Source: Adenophora triphylla var. japonica
Lineage: Eukaryota; Streptophyta; Magnoliopsida; Asterales; Campanulaceae
Direction of reading: 5' to 3'
DNA: 64,000 bases
Assembly (NCBI GenBank): GCA_022495995.1
Contig: JAFEMH010002324.1
Coordinates: 248,001 to 312,000 of the forward strand
In this document: piece by piece, positions 53,701-62,377 of the stretch
How positions within the stretch are numbered: the stretch's first letter is position 1
Layout of the letters: the number at the start of each line of letters is the position of its first letter
The notes under the pieces: generated by a model
The model's input: only the letters and a program-made list of their open reading frames with translations
What the model was told of the DNA's origin: nothing
Database searches by the model: none
Made by a program: the position numbers and the translations under genes

Positions 53701-53786
53701 ATCTGTCAGTGTGTATCACATTTGCGCAGATTTACTGAACTTTCTTGTTGCTAACGATACAGGATGCGATGAAAGATATCGAGTAG
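38702..53786 (+). CDS. TVP38/TMEM64 family (SNARE-associated Golgi/VTT domain) membrane protein, seven exons
   Basis: Exons 38702-39134, 41785-41837, 47919-48011, 48094-48317, 51624-51690, 53547-53657, 53763-53786 all have GT/AG borders and join in frame to 1005 bases (334 codons plus TAG). Exon 1 has a Ser/Leu/Arg-rich, acid-poor N-terminus like a chloroplast transit peptide, a Gly/Asp-rich linker and a hydrophobic segment (GTILAGLLLVGVVGGFG). Exons 2-5 encode the VTT/DedA-type core: YGPAGYALFVAVYAGLE, TMSAGLLFGSLTGT, VAASVAFLIARYF, LLRLSPLLPFSLGNY and GMLPGTWAYVSAGAFGRA. Exon 6 has another hydrophobic helix. VTT proteins of this family include lipid scramblases and Golgi or plastid membrane proteins; the plastid site here is inferred. 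The long introns carry a LINE and MITEs, but the coding frame is intact. Confidence 0.93.
39135..41784 (+). other. Intron 1 of the TVP38/TMEM64-family gene
   Basis: Holds MITE B (40966-41255). Elsewhere there are short open frames at 39496-39696 and 40180-40422 (the latter with a Lys/Glu/Leu-rich LRIKALELKKAEMQCK helix) without recognisable homology. A repeat-like segment with GAGCTCTGATACCATGTAA lies near 40681. Confidence 0.6.
40966..41255. mobile_element. Stowaway-like MITE B in intron 1
   Basis: Starts CTCCCTTCGTCCCACGTGAG (40968) and ends CTCACATGGGACGGAGGGAG (41253), flanked by TA (40966-40967, 41254-41255). The left end carries a second copy of GTGAGTGTAGACT. No coding sequence. Confidence 0.85.
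42231..42519. mobile_element. Stowaway-like MITE C in intron 2
   Basis: The ends CTCCCTCCGTCC and GGGACAAAGGGAG are inverted. Subterminal AACTGAAGCTACACA and TGTGTAGTTTCAATT also pair. It sits within a C-run/CA repeat (42202-42228 left; CACACATATACAT right). The TA duplication is not clean. Confidence 0.7.
42560..43336 (+). pseudogene. Possible ORF1 remnant of the LINE
   Basis: An acidic stretch (EEDEDDWESENESDMELLL, about 42565-42620) is followed in other frames by 42756-43154 and a short basic piece at 43151-43336 (RGRSGRPKGTGMRK-like). It precedes the endonuclease domain. No zinc knuckle seen; assignment rests on position. Confidence 0.4.
43336..44200 (+). pseudogene. Endonuclease domain of the LINE
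   Basis: The first piece (MKVLSWNV, then GLGDRGKRRKVREVL, VLIQESKRE, FFSSSGASGGIIVTWDS, IYGPSRPRHRRAFWDELE) is a classical APE-type endonuclease start with the catalytic Asn and Glu (SWNV, QES). The later GGDFNVIRR- and ISDHFPI-type blocks (about 43755-44030) appear in shifted frames with stops. Confidence 0.85.
44465..44968. mobile_element. AT-rich MITE-like insertion inside the LINE
   Basis: The ends AGCTTGTTTGGTAAA and TTTTACCAAACATGCCCC are inverted repeats, and LINE coding sequence resumes on both sides. The interior is AT-rich with no ORF. The target duplication is not clear, so the family (Harbinger or hAT) is open. Confidence 0.65.
45058..46110 (+). pseudogene. Reverse transcriptase domain of the LINE
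   Basis: The blocks AIKGMAGNKAPGP (45058-45327), RPISLVTSVYKIITK, LAVKFNFEKAYDRVNWQFL and LRQGDPLSPFLFTLVAD (45460-45981) are typical. The catalytic FADD motif (HLQFADDIILFLEEG, about 45958-46000) lies one frame away, so a shift just before it kills the ORF. The F-x-K-AYD block has FNFEKAYD where FDF/LDF is usual, so a catalytic Asp is replaced. Confidence 0.9.
46180..47576 (+). pseudogene. LINE C-terminal region with zf-RVT domain
   Basis: 46246-46668 has RNFLWKGQGKHDHLVAWEKV and KPKEEGGLELGN-type blocks found downstream of plant LINE RTs. 47106-47576 is an intact 156-codon tail with the zinc-binding pattern (YWCVNCKTSDEYHDHLFLHC) and a final WSAAIA. No RNase H follows. Confidence 0.85.
47690..47722. 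repeat. AT microsatellite at the LINE 3' end
   Basis: About 13 TA units directly after the LINE, followed by GCATATATTTGC. Probably grown from the element's tail. Confidence 0.85.
49116..50136. mobile_element. 1-kb DNA element with ~90-bp terminal inverted repeats
   Basis: The left end GGCAAATTGCAGTTTAGGG and its continuation (C/G-run, CTTCTATACGG, a T-run, CACATCAGG) are mirrored at the right end (50025-50136). Flanks are A-rich (AGAAAAAAG and AAAAAAATA), so a 9-bp duplication is possible but ambiguous. The interior (49560-49900) is extremely AT-rich with an ATA/TAT microsatellite and no ORF. Long TIRs suggest a Mutator-type non-autonomous element. Confidence 0.75.
51213..51322. repeat. Three 18-bp palindromes in intron 4
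   Basis: TGATAAATGCATTTATCA at 51213-51230 and 51305-51322 is a perfect palindrome. A copy with one centre change lies at 51243-51260. Confidence 0.9.
51725..52011. mobile_element. Stowaway-like MITE D in intron 5
   Basis: Starts CTCCCTCCGTCCCATAATAA (51727) and ends in the inverted counterpart ATGGGATGGAGGGGG (52009). Flanked by TA on both sides. The interior TTTCATACTCACAACACCTA-type text is shared with MITE B, so the families are related. Confidence 0.9.
52490..52600 (+). mobile_element. SINE-like fragment (Au-SINE type 3' part)
   Basis: CAAGCCTTAGTCCCAAAA, then TTGGGGTCGGCTAACATGAA is the recognisable internal/3' block of Au-type plant SINEs (recalled, not searched). The 22-base AATAAGTCAAGCCTTAGTCC phrase is duplicated in tandem (52500 and 52524). 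A/B boxes are not evident, so it is truncated. Confidence 0.5.
52668..52887. mobile_element. Foldback MITE in intron 5
   Basis: Arms of about 80 bases (CACTTATACCATCGAACTTT at the left, mirrored by AAAGTTTGATGGTAAAAGTG at the right) are inverted and nearly identical, with a short loop around 52770-52800. No coding sequence. The outer boundary may extend a little further. Confidence 0.75.
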
Positions 53787-54291
53787 ACAGTTGGAAGTCA
53801 ATTAAGCATACAAGAGTATAGTGTAAGTTGTAAAAATCATGGCCAACAGATTGTGTAATTAAAAAACACCGATTTTTATTTTATGTTTTTGAATTTGTAT
53901 CATATATGGATGCATAACAATGAGCTTAGTATTTTTTTCTTATATCTTGATGTCAGCGTTTCTAATCCAAGACGGACTCTAATTAATGGTTTACGTGTAA
54001 GCATTGTGAACAGTTAGGGAGGTCATGTCCCACGATAAAACAGCCACAATAGCATGCTACAAATGTTACAAAAACAGCATGAACCACCAACAAATGAAAG
54101 CCTTAAAGAGAGAGAGCGGGAGTGTCCAAATTTGAATCCCACAAGCAGGCAAATGACTGTCAAAACATAATCTTAACATTATTAAAAAAATTCTACAAAT
54201 GGTTCATATAAACATCAGAATATTATAACAGAACATTCAGGGAATCTCTCCCGTCCTAACCCAACTCAGCTAACATACATCATCCAAATTA
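53787..54291. other. Shared 3' flank of two convergent genes
   Basis: 505 bases between the stop codons of the plus-strand TVP38/TMEM64-family gene and the minus-strand KH gene. It must hold both 3' UTRs. A/T-rich signal-like text lies at 53865-53905 (plus gene) and around 54175-54200 (minus gene). No other gene. Confidence 0.6.
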
Positions 54292-57200
54292 TCAACGATG
54301 GCCAGCATACATCTGACTAGCATCATACTGCTGTGGATAACCTGATTGAGCAACTGACTGATCATACCCTGGCTGAGTTGGGGCAGGCTGCACATAACCT
54401 GGTTGCCCAGTTGGAGGTGTACCATATGCAGCAGGGGGCGCACCTGCACCTGCAGCATAATTTGGATCAGGCGCTCCTTGATACCCATAACCTGCATTGT
54501 TCTGAGCTGCTTGTTCAGTATAACCCGTTTGTGCAGTAGGAATCTGGCCATAAGTTCCTGCTGGCCCAGCCTGAGAGTAGCCTGGAGCCTGTTGTACCGC
54601 AGGCTGAGTGTACCCCGCAACTGGTTGCTGAGGGTACCCAGCCGCCTGATTATACCCATCGTTTGCAGGGGCAGCAGAACCATATGGAGGATAGCCTTGC
54701 TGCACTGGACCACTAGGCCCATATGGATAAGCCTGCTGTTGAGGTGGGGCATTTGGACCATACAATTGATTAGATGGAACTGGACCTTGGTAAGGAACAT
54801 CTCCTGGCTGACTAGGCCGTGGTTGACCATAAGGTTGGGTATAAGGTCCTTGTTGTGGTACATTGTAGGATGGTGGCTTACCATATTGCTCTTGTTGACC
54901 ATAGCCTGGATGAGTTGTAGGACCTTGACCATACCCCTGTGGTGGGGCCGCATTTTGGGAATAAGGAGCTGGCTGTCCATAATCGGGAGCTTGAGGTTGT
55001 CCGTAATTATAACCTGCCTGGGAAGGCGGTGGGCCCATCCCAGAGACGGGAGCATGACCATGCATAGCATTTGGCATCTGGGCAGATGGTGCACCTGTGT
55101 GGCCCCCTTGCCCACTATAGTAATCATAGCCGCTCTGTGGAGGAGGTCCCTGTGCATTAGTAGGAGGCCTTTGCTCCCAACCGAAGTTGCCTCTTGGAGG
55201 ACCCTGATGCGGAGGATAATTACCATGTCCTGGACTGGGATACTGGGGATTTTGGGATTTAAATGATCCTCTTTGCTGGTAATCGTACCCAATTGGTTGA
55301 GAAGGATGAGGGCCTCGAGGTCCCCACTGAGGACCAGCAGGTCCACGTGGACGGAAGCCCTGCTGATGATTATAGCCACCTGATGAATTCAACGACCTTA
55401 CAGGCTAACAAAGAAAATCACCAACAGATCAGAAAAACAAAAGGAAGTTAGAGAAGCATTTATCTCATTTTTGAACAAGACGACGTTGATTAATATAGAA
55501 ATTGCAAAATTGCTTCAACAATGAAGAGGTCATGGGCATATGATCAGTCATCAAGCCAAGTAATAAAAAGAAAGCTTGCAAAAAATCATGGTATTAGACT
55601 GCCACGACACAACAATAATAAAAATATTAGTCAAAAAAGAGGAACAACTACAGAGCACACAAGAAACAGCACAGATTTCAATACATTACGGACAATCTCA
55701 GTGTTACCAGAGGCCAGTCCCAAGTAACCAGTCAAAGTAGTTCATTTGCCTCAAGAGTAGTTACCAAAACTACTACATCTCCACATGCAGTTACCCTTTC
55801 CCCTTTTTACTCTATCTTAACTTCTCTATTCTGATATTAATTGTATCTTCTAACGTCTAATGTATCAGCTATCTGTTAATCACATTAACAAACATGGAAT
55901 ACAAGAAGGATATATAGTAGATGGGCAGAACCTTAAGCATGTCAGTTCATAGCATAGAGACTGGTTTGGGAAAGACTCGACCACTGAAATGTTTGTAAAA
56001 GTCTCTTCTATCATCCATCATAACAGAAATACATTATGTATGCAAGTCAGCAAGTATACGTAAGTGTTGTGTGTATATATATGTGTGTGTGTATATACAC
56101 ACACTTTATACAGAGGAGTATCACATCATAAGAAATTACCAGGACGAGTAGGCTTCCAATAACACTATAAACAGGATATACATGGAGCCAGCACATCAGG
56201 TCAGATATTGAACTTATAATTTACTTTACCTCATATGCTGCTGAAGTCCGTTAATAACCCTGCTGACATAATCTAATTGGATTAAAGTTTTTGCTTAAAT
56301 CTTGTGGACAAGAACCTCTGGAAGCAAACTATTTTTCAGCTACATCACCTCATGCAACAGGTGCCAACCACAGACTTATTGAATACGAAGTATTATTATT
56401 ATACTGAAGCTAAAATAAAAGCACTTCCAAATACTTCGCTGCATGCCCCAATACAGGTAGATATACCACAATTTCATACGTTTCGAGAGAGAAACCAAAT
56501 TAGACTTGCAAAATCAGAGGTATCTATAAGGTTTAAACTTGATAGTCGACCAGGCATGACTTACAATCTCATGCATAGAACAACGGGGATGTTGGAGAAC
56601 ACTACGACCAACATAAAAATAGGGTTATTACTACTATTACTTTTAGGGTCAAGTCTTGAAACAATACTTGCAAATCAGAGATATCGACAAGATATAAACA
56701 TGATGGTCAATCAGGCATGACTTACATCCAGCACAATCTCATGCATAGAACAAAGGGGATTTTGGAGAATACTATGACCAACATAAAAATAGGGTTACTA
56801 CTACTATTAGTTTTAGTCTTCAAGTCTCGAAGCAATCTTACCAAACTATAAACATCCTGCAATGCGAGTTAATGTGTGATACCTCTCTTCGGTTGATGAG
56901 AGTGGATAGTGGTTGTCTATTGCTACACCAAGAAGGCAATGCTGACCCGGTGTGAGAGGCAAAAGCCAAATCTGCATTTTTAAAGCCAACCAATTCGAAA
57001 TCGGCACCTTCAAGATAAATAAATTACCGGAAATCTTCCTAATTGCATTCAAGCAACCTTGGCATGGTTCATGCATCATGTTTCAAACTCTCATTAGCCT
57101 TAAGAATCATTCAATCTCACTCCATTGTATTAATATCCATGAGTATTTCATATACCGATGAACAATCACCACTCAACAAAAGATACACACGTAACCAGAT

Positions 57201-60200
57201 TTCGCAGAGGTAATCAAAGGCATTATGCTTGATCTTACGGTTTCTAGTGCATACAAGAACTGATACAAGAAAACTAAATGTCCCCAACTAAACAAAATCA
57301 GCTCAATCTATATATGCATTATCTGGCACAATCCCATGTCTCAGGCGCCAATTAACATTCGAAGACATAACAGAACAACATGGCTTCTCTTTACAACATG
57401 AAAAAATATGCAAGGATACCTTACCGAATGATTTCACCTAATAGAAATATTGTCCAAGTCATTGCTAATGCTAACTGTAAGCTAACACATTGAAATTTGT
57501 CGCCCTAATTGCTAAAGAAACAAATAGAAGCTAGCACTATGAATGAAAATTCTTCGAATGCAGTCTCAGTTTCATAATATGATGATACAAATCTGAAATA
57601 TGTAAGTGGGAACATGTCCATGTATGGCTTAAACAATGCATACAGCCCTCTAAGTTGTGCAATAGGAGACATTAGCAATGGAAACAAAGTGCACAAAAGT
57701 TAATGTGTACTATACAAAATTTAACTTCACAACTTATAGTAAAGTTCCCAATCAATGGCTTCTAAAGGATCAAGAATAGTATCTAATATGGAATAGCTAT
57801 TTGGAACAAAATTTGGACCAAACATGAAATCGTTCAGTCCAAAGCTAAAGAAAAAGGACAACAGTCATGCCCAGTCAAAAGCTACAACTTCATCTTGCAA
57901 GACATTTGGGAACTAACAGCATATCAGAAAATAAATACTGAAAAATAATTGCAACTGCAAGATCACAAAACCAACTACATACAATAGTAACCAAGTTCCT
58001 TGACACACACTACAGGTCATGCCAAAATATAAAGTGTCCACCATAAAATTCACCAGAATTTTGAAATACTAAAAGTAAACATTGCAAAAAAGCAAAATGA
58101 AATCCTCTAGAAGAATATTATCGCCAAAATATAAAGTGTACAAACCTGACTCATGGCTTCCTTTATCAATTCTCTTGCCATCTCGATTTGTTTCTTATCA
58201 CCAGTCACTCGCACCGTTCTTTCTTTAGATTGGTCTCCTTCAGGTAGATGTTGCGGTATCAACTATATTATGTGCAACTGTCAGTATTTGTACGATTGTG
58301 CAACCCTCTAGAAGAATATTATCGCCAGAGATAATTTTTATCTTCTTAGCCATTCACACATAGACCCCAGAAAGAAAAAGGTGTTCCAATGTTATCTACC
58401 TGAATGCGAGCTCCGGATCTGGTCTGCAGGCTTTTAATAGTTTCTCCACCTTTCCCAATGATTAAACCAACCTAAAATTGACCAAACTCTTATCACAATA
58501 CTGAGAGTATAAGACAGGGTAAGGAAGCTAGACAAGACACCAGAAGTAAAGAAAACCTTTTCATTTGGGACTTGTATCTGAATTTGCTCTGAAGCTCCAG
58601 ATGAGTGAACAGTATTGAAGCCCCTAGCAACAAGAGAAGGGGAGCCACCAGCATCAGCCTGCATAAGAACAAATTCGCCTTCAACAACTATAACTAGATA
58701 ACCAGAAGACCTTAGAAGTTGAAAGAAAGGAAAAAAAAGGCCAGTGTGTTGAGACTAATGGAGAACTAACAAGAGAAAGAGAAAGAAATCCAACAACAAA
58801 CCTCAGCTATAATGTCCTTTATCAGTTTCTCAGCCTTGTTTATACTTTCCAGAGACCCGATCAGTTCCACAGGCCTGGTACCTGAAGTAGGATCAGCATC
58901 AGAATCCCTTGTGATTTGGATCCTGGCTCCAGAGTTGTTCTGCAATGTTCTAATGGTATCTCCAGCCTTGCCGATAAGAACACCAACCTGCACCAGAAAA
59001 ATATTCAGAACAATCAGCATAGTACTTATCAAAGATATTAGAGCACGAGTGGTGTAAAGAAAACAGATCCAAGCAAGCAAAAATTACAAGCTGACAAGTG
59101 TGAAGACCTAAAAGATTGTAAGAAAACTGATAAGTGTAATATACTGAACATTGGGAGTAAAGTAAGAAATCGTCAAAGTAGAGGGATGAGTGGAGAGCTC
59201 AGCTCCAGAACCAGAAATTCAAAAGAACATTTTTACCAAATGTACAGAAATTGCAATGTAAATAAAAAATAAAGAGAAGTGAATTAAATTGTCGTTGGTT
59301 TCCCATCCAATTCTTGATATCCAAAGTATTTCATGCCTGCCTCAAAAAAGTATGATACAAGGTGTCCAGGTTCATGTGCCTCTCCTTGGCCCACACCCTT
59401 ATCATCCCTTAGCAAAGTATAATTAGGGTGAGTTTGACATTGCTTCTGATTATATAAAATTGATTATTGATAATTGATTATAGTAAAAGTGATTGTAGAA
59501 AACTCATTTTTCTGTTTGGCTACTAATTCTCAAAAGTGCATTTATGTCAAAAGTGATTTGAAATATGATTGGTTACCACAAAATATAAGTGATTATAAAA
59601 CAATAATGCTCAAAATACCCCTAGACTTTATGACTCATAAGAATTCTATTTCCTGCCAAACTTTAAAAAATATCAGATTAATTTAATAACCCCAAGTTCA
59701 TATAGAAAACATATTTAGTTTCCTATTATAGTTGTTTTACAGTTTGACAATACTATTCCATGGTGAATGAAGAAAAGCAACGATCATATATAAACTTGTA
59801 AATATTATAGAACTAGAATAAGCCCGTGTCCGAGGACACGTTTTTTTTTTTTTAATTTAAATAAAAAAAAAATTAAGGGCAAAATTTAATTTAAAAAAAA
59901 AAAAATTTAAGGGCAAAATGGGAAAGGGACAAAATAGTGAGGGTAAAATGGGAAATTTGGCCAGTGGAACTATTCATAGAACTGTTCATGCTGAGGTGGA
60001 CAACTCTAATTATACTATAGATATGCTATAAAAGGTCTCATGTATCAAGGAAATGGAACATGGACCACGGAAGCTTAGAACTTTTACTCCTAATAGAATT
60101 TACAATTGATATATTGTGCTTCATTCCCTAATGTTGACTAGGAAGAAGCCAATGCCGCATAAATAACTCCAATTTGATTATGAGCATTTCACATCCGAAA

Positions 60201-62377
60201 AGTTGAATCATTTAAAAGCCATGACCAAGTGTCTTTACAGGTGCCACCTAACCGACTGAGCGCCTGCTTCAGGACCATCAAGTGTGCACAAAAGATCTTC
60301 TGAAGGTATGTTCCACACTTTAACAAGGCCATCAAAGCTTCCAAAAGAAAGCAATTGTCCATCAGCACTAAAGCCATAACATGACATAGTATCTATATGG
60401 CACCAATGGTAGTGATGATGAGAAAGGATGCTACTACAAGTTCTCAACAATACATTACCATACCAAAACAAGTAGAATGCATTAAGAAAGGGTGAGCATT
60501 TCACCAACTAAACATGGTTCAGACAAAAACACAAACACTTGGTGTGCGTTAATCAAAGGGATATTAACACCCCATTATCCTCTCTTCCTTATTATTGAAG
60601 ATCCCAATCGCAAACCAGAGAAAGATAGAAGAAACATTAATATCACTATTGAATAACAAAGTAGAAGATGAAAGAAATTGATCTCAAAATTGAAGAAGTG
60701 TTCTTCGAAAAACATAGGCAGCGAAAAGAAAAAGGTTAATTCAAGGCATATTTGTGGTAAAATTAAATAAAGTTAAAGGGCATAATATAGATTTGAATTT
60801 AGATAGAGATTATCCAAGAAGTGATTCTTGTAAAAGCACCTCTTGAGCAGATTATCATGGAACGCTTTTTTCTGCGTCCTCGACCTCCAGAACGAGAACG
60901 CGAACGCAATTTCTTTCCCAAACAGCGCTGGACTCGCGTTTGAACTTAAAACGCGCGTTTGGGCTGCTAGAATGCAAAATGCCAAACAACCCTTACTCTA
61001 AAGTGTCTGGCATAACCAAAACGGCAGGCATGCATGCTTGGACATAGCTTAGTCATAGAAAATTAAAGACTACATTCTCGTCATCCATAACACAATGCAC
61101 GTCGGGTTTAACCGTTTATAACCGTTGGGATAAAAAGCGGTAGAGATTGAATCTAGAAAATTGATCCGACGGCCTGGATTAACCCAAATATTCCACCTTC
61201 CCACTCCCAGTTTTATAACTCCCCACCTTCTCCTCCCAAACCTGTCTTTTAACTTCCCCACACACACACCCTTTTATTTACTACATAATTTTTTATTAAT
61301 TTGTTATTTTTTATTATTTACTTATCGATCTCATAACCACCAATAGCAATAGAGTTTGAATTTTATTTTTTAATATTTATTGTTCATGATTTTTATTTTT
61401 TTACTTTTTGTTATAATAGTAAATAAAAACTTAGTTTAAATCACTTTTTGGGACATGATATTTTTTACTAGCGCGACGATTTCGATTAAAGAAGGGGAAA
61501 TGAATTTAGTAGAACCGCGAGTGGGTAGGCGTCACTCCGTGCCCCTGGCACAGGGGTTTGTACTAGATTTAATATCTACCTACAGAAAGTTCTATTCATC
61601 AAACCCATTATGAACATTGACAACAAGAAGTCTTGCAGTATGAAAAACTAACAAGGCAGACAGTTGAACATTATCAGCTTCATCAATCAGACCAACTATG
61701 CAGCTTAACAGAGAGAGCAATTTCTCTTCGGTGATACTTTGTTAATGAGTGGACCTCCAATCCAATTTTAAGAGTGAAAACTTTTTAAATTTAGTTAAAT
61801 GTTCACCACAAAATTTTTCTTTGTCAACAGATCACAGAATCAGACATGCTACATTTGACTACTTTAAGCAACTAAACACTAAAATGCTTGACACAAGTTC
61901 CAGCTATCGTAGGCAGGATAAGCAGGAAACAAAATCCTAGCGGAGAAATGTTATTCCAAACTCAATAGAAATAATCAGCATACAATTAATATAACAAACT
62001 AACCTTGTTACTAGGGACCTCCATTTTGCGTGATGAAAGTTGGCCCTCAGCTGGTTGCTCCTCCCTAAAAGAGATTTTATCCAGTTGAGAATCCTTTGGA
62101 AGAGGGTCCTGAAGTTCCTCCTTAGGTTCCTGAAAACCGCCTTCAGCTGAAGCTTCCTGAACGTTTCCAGGTTGAGGATTATCAGCAGGTGGGCATTGCC
62201 GAGCTTCAATCTGGTTATCATCAACAGTAGGTGCTTCTTTGTCAACAGTCTCTTGAGCTACATCAACTTTTTGCTCAGTACGGTCTGGCTCACTATTGCT
62301 AACCAGTGCTGGCATATCAGTAACCTCCTCCTTAGGTTCGTTGGTCTTCTCCTCTTCGTATCCATTCTCCTTATGAA
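54292..62377 (-). CDS. KH-domain RNA-binding protein, FUBP-like, 5' exons outside window
   Basis: Minus-strand exons 62004-62377, 58802-58987, 58557-58658, 58400-58471, 58146-58262, 54292-55404 join in frame with GT/AG borders. The first visible exon encodes a Glu/Gln/Pro-rich segment ending RKMEVPSNK. Then KH1 (VGVLIGKAGDTIRTLQ to KAEKLIKDIIAE, GxxG = GKAG), a linker (ADAGGSPSLVARGF) and KH2 split over two exons (VGLIIGKGGETIKSLQTRSG, then RTVRVTGDKKQIEMA). The last exon (371 codons with stop) is a P/G/Y/Q-rich tail with GYxQ- and QPGY-type repeats. The layout matches plant far-upstream-element-binding-like KH proteins, which bind single-stranded nucleic acid. The exon at 62377 begins inside a codon (two bases), so more coding sequence lies upstream, probably beyond 64000. 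Confidence 0.92.
55405..58145 (-). other. Large intron of the KH gene (before the last exon)
   Basis: 2.7 kb, no second gene seen. It contains a GT/TA microsatellite (56065-56105) and a duplicated block at 56511-56845. Short open frames elsewhere are unremarkable. Confidence 0.7.
56511..56845. repeat. Two ~165-bp direct repeats in a KH-gene intron
   Basis: Copies start at about 56511 and 56672 with AAATCAGAGxTATC. They share CAGGCATGACTTACA, AATCTCATGCATAGAACAA, CCAACATAAAAATAGGGTTA and AAGTCT-GAA blocks at roughly 85-90% identity by eye. Confidence 0.85.
59423..60995. mobile_element. PIF/Harbinger-like non-autonomous element, 1567 bp
   Basis: GGGTGAGTTTGACATT (59426) and AATGCCAAACAACCC (ending 60992) are imperfect inverted repeats, flanked by TTA on both sides (59423-59425, 60993-60995). 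It encodes no transposase. It contains a WD40 gene fragment (60235-60385), T/A homopolymer-rich sequence (59840-59910) and a CpG-rich end (60860-60960). Confidence 0.65.
60235..60385 (-). pseudogene. AAMP-like WD40 repeat fragment
   Basis: The minus strand encodes FSADGQLLSFGSFDGLVKVW, then a CTLDGPEAGAQSVRWHL-type continuation. This closely resembles the DGQLLASG…LDGPGxGIEWVRWHP repeat of plant angio-associated migratory cell protein (AAMP)-like WD40 proteins (recalled). A stop follows WHL, after which RHLVMA continues the similarity. It is a single-repeat fragment without the rest of the gene, so a captured or retained pseudogene piece. Confidence 0.65.

Larger units (their letters stand above)
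58988..62003 (-). other. Intron of the KH gene carrying a Harbinger-like element
   Basis: 3.0 kb. Positions 59423-60995 are the TTA-flanked element. The rest (61000-62003) is AT-rich and shows no exon; 61090-61160 and 61490-61570 are GC-richer islands without recognisable function. Confidence 0.65.

Noticed and set aside
54403..55266. 287-codon plus-strand open frame over the last KH exon
   Set aside because: It is the mirror image of the P/G/Y/Q-rich coding exon; its Trp/Leu/Ile/Ser-rich composition is what the reverse complement of Gly/Tyr/Gln codons gives.
54270..55379. 369-codon minus-strand frame overlapping the KH tail
   Set aside because: Shifted frame of the same exon (Met/Leu/Ile/Gln-rich); the joined KH exons select the other frame.
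60235..60507. WD40 fragment as a working exon or separate gene
   Set aside because: Only about one WD40 repeat is present, it is followed by a stop, and no neighbouring WD40 exon exists on that strand.
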